64,000 nt of DNA from Macrothele yani (taxonomy: Eukaryota; Arthropoda; Arachnida; Araneae; Macrothelidae). How positions within the stretch are numbered: the stretch's first letter is position 1; each line of letters opens with the position of its first letter. Below the pieces are notes generated by a model, which searched no databases, had not been told where the DNA came from, and saw only the letters and a list, made by a program, of their open reading frames with translations. Position numbers and translations under genes: made by a program. The DNA lies in NCBI GenBank assembly GCA_039090855.1, contig CM076995.1, forward strand, positions 120,788,270 to 120,852,269. Direction: 5' to 3'. This document shows, piece after piece, positions 58,045 through 64,000 of this stretch.

Positions 58045-58264
58045 GCCGCCCCGGTGGCGCAGTGGTCTAAGCGATGGCCTCTGATCATTCGTCCGAAAGG
58101 GGTCTGGGTTCGAATCCCGGTGAGGCATGGATGTTGTGTTTGTCTTACGGCACTGGCTCTCTCCCTTCCCTGGAACCAGTGACCCTAAATTAGGGACGGG
58201 CGACTGCTTATAGCCCATTGAGTTGCTCACGGTGGTCGTTAAACCTCCAATCCAAAAAAAAAAA
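58045..58264 (+). repeat. SINE family A, full-length with target duplication
   Basis: Head GCCGCCCCGGTGGCGCAGTG, B box GGTTCGAATCCCGG, complete body and A-rich tail. Identical 12-mers AAATATTCCGAA flank it (58033-58044 and 58265-58276). It lies head-to-head with the copy at 57661, about 150 bp away. Confidence 0.96.
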
Positions 58265-58399
58265 AAATATTCCGAAAGTTTGTGAGTACAATTACGTGAG
58301 CTCCGTGTGCAGTAGTTTTGCATATACCTAACCTGTAACTCAGCTCTCTCGAATAAACACAAGCGCGCGCGCGCGCACACGCACGTATAGAACTTCTTC

Positions 58400-60356
58400 A
58401 TACATTTGATAAATTAATCAGTGAATAATACCAAGAGTTGGCAACAGCTCAACAACAAAAAAGATGACAGCGAATTCTCGGATGTAATGAGCATGTCTTT
58501 TGAAACCGTTCTGACGCAAATTAAATATAATTATCAGAGCTATAAAGTCAATGAAACCAGTCTGGAAACAGTAGTATCTGACCGAAGAAGGAAGTTTTTC
58601 AATCGGGTTTTTAATCCCACAGATACTGCTCTAAACGGAATGGTGAACATACGCCCTCTGGTTGCAGACTTATGAGTTAAGAAAAAATTGAATTAATATG
58701 AAAAACATTTCGCAGCGCAAACGCTTTCCAACAAAGAATTTTTTAAATCGGACTCTTCGAAGCAGAGATACGAACAAATATAAGATACGCATCTACGCCT
58801 CCCAGCGGGAAAACCATGCATTATTTTAGCAAGAAAGTATTCTCAAAAGGTTTTTCGATGTGAGCGGTATCGGTCCAAGAAAAAAAAATTTAGTCGAGTT
58901 TTCAGGAGCTCAGATTTTGCTGCAAATACACCAGAAGCGGAAATTAAGACTTATGCTCCCTGGTGGCCAAACTACTCTTTACAAAAATATCAGGAATTAT
59001 ATGAAAAACATTTTCCATCACGAGCTGTATGCGATACAGGAAGAATTTTTCAAATCGGAATTTTAGAAGCAGAAATATCGGAGAAAACACAATTTACGTT
59101 TGCTCCCCCTAGCGGAAAGTATGATTTAGATGAAATTTTTAAATTTATATGAAAAATTTTTTTCATTAGAAACACTATCCAACAAATAAAAAAAATTTCA
59201 AATCGGACTCCTAGAAGTAGAGATATTGAGAAACATACGATATACATCTACGCCTCCTGGCGTAGAAACCATGCATTATTTTAAGAAGAAAATATTCCTA
59301 AAATGCCTGTCGACGTGAGTAGTATCGGTCCACAAACGAATTTTTTTTTTTTCAATCAAGATTTTAGCTCAGATTTTGCTGCAAATACATTAGAAGCGGA
59401 AATTAAGACTTGCGCCCCCTGGTGGCTAAACCATTTTTTATCAAAAATTAAAAATTACATGCAAAGGATTTCCCATCAGGAGCTGTATCCGGTGCAGAAA
59501 GAATTTTTCAAATCGTCGTTTTAAAAGCAGAGATATCGGGGAAACGCAATCACGCAATTTACCTTTACGCCCCCTAGCGGAATGTCTGCGAATTACTTCA
59601 AAATTTTGAAATTATATGAAAAACATGTCACGCCGGTAAATATCCAATAAGGAAAGAATTTTTCAAATGAGACCATTAGAAGCAGAGATATTGACAAAAA
59701 TAAGATATAAATCTACGCCCCCTGGCGGGGAAACCATGCAATATTAAGAAGAAAATATTCCGAAAAGGTTTGTCGACGTGAGTAGTATCGGTCTATGAAC
59801 GAATTTTTTCAATCGAAATTTTAGAAGCTCAGATTTTATGGCAAATACATCAGAAGCAAAAATTAACGCTTACGCTCCCTGGTGGCCAAAGTATTCTTTA
59901 CCAAAAATTTGAAATTATACGGAAAAGATTTTCCATCAGGAGCTGTATCCCGCTGAAGAAAATTTTTTTTCAAACCGGAATTTTAGAAGAGATATCGAGG
60001 AAGACGTACTTTACATTTACGCCCCCTAGCGGCAAATCTATGCGTAACTTGAAAAAAGTAAATATGCCTAAAATACTATTCGACATAAATGGAATAGAAA
60101 GATAAAATAAATTTTTCAAACGGATGCTTAGAAGCAATCATATGTAATAAAATGTATTTTAAATTCGACATCTGCATTTACTCCCTCTAGCGATAAAAAA
60201 AGCGAAATAAAGGATCATTCGCACATTTCAAGCTTCCCAATGCAAAAAGAACTTTTCAAATCGGACTAATAGTTGCTGAGATATGGTGTCTACAGACGGA
60301 CGGGCAGACAGACCGATAAACATTAAGCACGATATTTTTTTCCAAAAGATGTGCTT
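58400..60356 (+). repeat. Higher-order tandem repeat block, Helitron-like, copy 3 (best preserved)
   Basis: Cores of the ACGCCCCCTAGCGG type lie near 58650, 58792, 58950, 59099, 59249, 59409, 59566, 59712, 59869, 60018 and 60179, so monomers are 140-162 bp. Type order CTGGCGG, CTGGTGGCC, CTAGCGG repeats with a period near 460 bp. Each monomer also has a TTTTTCAAATCGGA and a TTTAGAAGCAGAGATAT segment. The 5' leader (58450-58580) matches copy 2 near 19760. It ends in an ACAGACGGACGG block and an AGCAC...GTGCT hairpin (60326-60355). Confidence 0.75.
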
Positions 60357-62333
60357 GCTCGGTGCTTTTCATGGTACGCAGAATTTGTGTCGGCAATATC
60401 GTGCGCAACAAGAATTTACGCATGTCGAGAAGTTTTCACCACTTGCTGTAAACTGTTACGACAGAGCTATCAAGGAAAGATATAGGTTACAAGTTTCACG
60501 TATGCCGAGCTACATGCGAAAACTATACATTAAAAATTTTCTAACCTAGGATGGGAAACCTCACTATACTGTCATCCATAATAATTGCTACTGTTGTATT
60601 GTACATAGTTGCGTACGCGATGCCTGCATTTTTCTGAGGGGGTGCAGCAGACACCTACATATTTCGTCATCTTAGCGTGCTGCTTGCAAACAAACAATTC
60701 ACCTGCTTTAGGCGTTTTAACACCGCTTTTCGCGGATGGCAAAATCCATGTGCAAATTCTATACATCTTCGGAACAGTTGTTTAGTAAAATGAAGATTGG
60801 CATATTTCCTAAATTATTTCACTCTGAATAAATGACCGATCGACCCAAGCCACTTACGTAGCGCTAGGACAGTGGGTCACTCCAGATTCTCGAGCAGAAC
60901 ACTGCCACATCGAGGCGCACTCTCTCCGGCACACACACACACACATTATCATGGTTTCCATCTGCACTTCAAACCTACAAACTGTTGCCACGCATTGCAG
61001 CGGAACCGCTGATTGCGTGATTCATGAATCCGCAAAAGAATGAATGCCCAGAAAGAGAGCAAGAGAGACTCTTTATCGCAACGTTTCATGCGTACACCTA
61101 AGGCCGGATGTCGACCAATGAGATAACATTCCAACCAAATAATCGTAAGTTCGTGTTCTCCAGGGCGTCTTTTTGCTCCTGAAGTCGAAGACATTCACTC
61201 AGATTCCATACATATTAAGGCGACCTTGGTACTGAACTCCTCACTATATGATACACGTTATGTTAAGCAAACACATCAGGCATGGATTACACTGAATTTC
61301 CACGGGCATCAATTTCTTTAGACACCTATGAAAACCAGAAATTTTCCTCATATAACTTGGCACAATCGAAGGTTTTTCTTCCGATATAAGCATGGGGGTA
61401 TTATTGCTGCCCCCGATGCATGGGAGGGAAGGGAGCTCACGGCTAAGAGGGTCTTCTAGCCTCAATTGATGGATTTTACAAAACTTTTTGTGGAAATTTC
61501 ATATCAAAGTGATTACAGAAATAGCCAGGAATTTTCAACGGCAGATTTGAATGACGTATTAAAAAGAGCATTTTTTTATTTTTTTTTCAGTAAATGAGCA
61601 AAATCTTCAAAAAATCATTTTCGCTTTAGTTTATAACTGGGTGACGTGAAAGCATCTATTCCCGAGGACTTGAGTCCCCTTTTCACAGCCATAGCAATAG
61701 TTCCTATACATGTTATAAACAAGAAAATATGTGAATGCAATCAATATCTGTTGAATAAATGAAATGTTTATACCAATTAGGATAAGGCGTTATATATTAC
61801 ACTTAGCACCTAACTACGCATCCTTCAGAAAATAATGAGCTAAAAGGTGTTCTTCGCGGGAACGAAAAAAACAGAGACCTGCGTCTTTTTTTATATATAT
61901 ATAATAGAGTCAAAAGAAAAGACTACATTTTGTTAAGTGTGTGTGTGTTTTATATTCACGAGTAAAAATTCAAGTAATTTTACTCTTTTTGTGCCACAAT
62001 TCTAAATTGTTACTTTTTTTAATTGCTTATTTATGTTCTGTATTTTCGTATAAATTGGGAAAGGTCATCAGATACTGTCACACGGCAGTTACGTGTTTGT
62101 GCGTCTGATCATGCGGCATTTTAAAGAGGCTGGCCTTAGTTCTCTAAAAGAATAAAATTTGCATGATATGATTAACTTTGCTGTAAGTGTTTTGTAATAC
62201 TTTATATTCGTAAAAACTAGGGCAATCATTTTAATCACAACACATAGTTTGTGTTACACGCAATAAGTGTAACAATTTTGGTTTTACGAAAATTACCTAT
62301 AGGTTCGAAACAATTTGAATAATTTAAACGCCC
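60357..62333. other. Unassigned sequence
   Basis: No gene or repeat recognised. Open frames near 60283-60549 (plus) and 61244-61465 (minus) do not resemble proteins I know and the first begins inside the repeat block. Confidence 0.4.
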
Positions 62334-64000
62334 ATCATCATCATCATCATCATTGTCAACCATTATCAATCCACTGCTGGACGAAGGTCTCCCCAAGTTT
62401 CCTCCACAACGGTCTGTCTTGTGCCAGTCTCCTCCATGTCATCCCTGCATACTTTCGAATTTCATCCACCCATCTCCCATGTGGTCTTCTTCTGGGTCTT
62501 TTCCTGTCCCTTGGAATCCAATCTAAAATTTCGGCTGTCCATCGATGATCTGTCCTTCTGGCAGTATGTCCAGCCCATTGCCATTTCAGGGATTTAACTC
62601 TGATCATGATGTCTTCCACTCTTGTCATTTTTCGGATCCACGAGTTCCTCTTCTTATCTCTCCTGGGTTACACAAAGCATGCACCTCTCCATGGTGCTTT
62701 GAGTTGTCTGCAGCCTTTGTATGTCTCTTTTAGTTAAGGTCCACGTCTCTGCACCATACGTAAGCACTGGAAGGATGCACTGATCAAACACTTTTCTTTT
62801 AAGACATAATGGCATATTGCTCTTGAAAATTATGCTGTTTCTTCCAAAAGCTCTCCAGGCAAGTTTTGTACGCCGATTAATTTCTTCATCAATGTAACCC
62901 TCACTTGATATCTGCTGTCCAAGATAAACGTACGTGTCTGTTATCTCCAGCTTTTCTCCATCAATCGATAAATCTTCATTTCTTGTAAAAGCATTGAACA
63001 TCACTTTTGTCTTCTGAAAGTTCATTTTTAATCCCACTTCTTTACTCTTGTCAGCAAGTTCCTGGATCATACTCTGTAGCTCTGATGGGGTAGTAGCAAA
63101 AATGACTACGTCATCAGCAAAGCGAAGGTGGGTTAGATAATCTCCATTAATCTTTATTCCCTTGTTTTCCCAGCTCAGCGACTGAAAAACACCCTCCAAT
63201 GTGGCATTAAAGAGCTTCGGAGATATGGTGTCACCTTGTCTCACTCCTTTCCAATTTTTACGTGTGTTGTATTTTCAAACAGCCTAATCTTTTGCACTTG
63301 CATTTTCATAGATGTTATTAATAATATTAATGTATGCATCTTCAATACCGCAGGTTTTCAGAGCCATTGTAACTGCTGATGGTTTCACTGAATCAAAGGC
63401 TTTTTCATAATCGATAAAAGCCATGCACAATGGAAGTTCATATTCCCTCGCTCTTTCAATTAGTTCTCTCAGCACGTGGATATGATCTATTGTGCTGTAG
63501 CCACTCCTGAATCCAGCTTGTTCTCTCGGTTGAGCCATGTCCAGTGTTACCTTCAAGCGGTGTGAAAGAACTTTAGTGAAGATTTTATAAACTACTGATA
63601 GGAGGCTGATAGGTCTGTAGTTTCCGAGATCCTCAATGTCACCTTTCTTATGTAGCAGGATCATTGTAGCGGTGTTCCAATCCTCAGGAATCTTTCCTTC
63701 ATTAAGACATCGAGTGAAAATTTGGGCGAGTACTGTTTCGATTTTTCCACTTGCTTCTTGTATGATGTCTACAGTAATTCCATCTTCTCCTGGAGCTTTT
63801 CCTCGCTTCATGTTCTTGATTGCATGTGCAACTTCTGCTGGAAGGACTGGAGGAACTCTGGTACTGGTATCTTTTATGATGTCTGGAGTGCATATATCAT
63901 CCCTTTCATATAATTTGGAGTAGAAATCTTTCACTCTTGTCAAAAATTTCGCCTCTATTTCTTGTTACAGAACCATCTTTTCTCAGTGCCATAATCTGTT
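62334..64000 (-). mobile_element. RTE retrotransposon, second copy, running out of the window
   Basis: Same 3' end and ATC triplet tail as the complete RTE, and closely similar base by base. It continues past the window edge, so its 5' end is not seen. Confidence 0.95.
62356..63957 (-). pseudogene. RTE endonuclease-RT ORF, frameshifted, 5' end outside window
   Basis: Three open pieces read the reverse transcriptase and C-terminus: 63943-63284 (HKKGD, RPISLLSVVYKI, FIDYEKAFDSV), 63244-62654 (RQGDTISPKLF, FADDVVIFA) and 62628-62356 (KWQWAGHTARR, ending FVQQWIDNG). Compared with the intact copy there are single-base gains or losses near 63246, 63293 and 63945, and a small change near 62660. The catalytic residues are kept but the ORF is broken, so this copy is dead in cis. 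Confidence 0.93.

Noticed and set aside
60283..60549. 88-aa open frame after the third repeat block
   Set aside because: Starts inside the repeat terminus, no known domain, length expected by chance.

Overview
The window looks like repeat-dense, AT-rich nuclear DNA from an arthropod. I see no operons, ribosome binding sites, CRISPR arrays or other prokaryotic structure, and no host protein-coding exon or genuine host RNA gene that I can defend. The organism call rests on the mix of transposable elements: RTE-clade LINEs with triplet tails, many Tc1/mariner families, hAT and pogo relics, tRNA-headed SINEs and DINE-like elements. This is typical of insects, arachnids or crustaceans; I cannot be more precise.

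Layout. 2.06-7.44 kb: a mariner-type element with ~290-bp terminal inverted repeats (TIRs), interrupted by a broken Tc1 element (3.09-4.52 kb) and by a tandem-repeat block (4.5-5.94 kb) with Helitron-like (HINE/DINE-type) features. 10.17-11.38 kb: a pogo/Tigger-like TIR element containing an inserted SINE and a foldback. 12.73-16.25 kb: two adjacent hAT relics, the first split by a broken Tc1. 19.74-25.12 kb: a second Helitron-like repeat block, split by a SINE with perfect target duplications and by a complete 3.18-kb RTE retrotransposon with an uninterrupted 984-codon ORF and a 12-bp target duplication. 28.2-29.8 kb: a long near-perfect palindrome and an internally deleted mariner. 31.57-32.73 kb: a non-autonomous hAT element with a perfect 8-bp target duplication. 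33.76-34.16 kb: a 204-bp tandem duplication. 34.5-37.5 kb: a ~1.29-kb TIR element that holds an almost intact mariner. 37.71-38.67 kb: a relic with a KRBA2/GIN-type integrase C-terminus, Ginger-like ends and a 4-bp target duplication. 46.4-47.6 kb: a broken Tc1. 48.18-52.91 kb: a mariner split by a Tc1 with an intact DD34E transposase and by an unidentified ~1.85-kb insert. 55.85-56.93 kb: a broken Tc1. 57.66-58.26 kb: an inverted pair of SINEs. 58.4-60.36 kb: the most regular copy of the Helitron-like block. 62.33 kb to the end: a frameshifted RTE copy running out of the window.

The most unusual pattern is in the Helitron-like blocks. Their monomers of about 150 bp form a three-monomer higher-order repeat of about 460 bp. 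Nearly every monomer carries a core such as TACGCCCCCTGGTGGCCA, all in one orientation, which closely resembles the vertebrate CTCF consensus. The window is best read as many rounds of insertion into older elements. The relative ages can be read from nesting. Only the RTE at 21.05-24.23 kb and the Tc1 at 48.69-50.23 kb still have apparently intact proteins.
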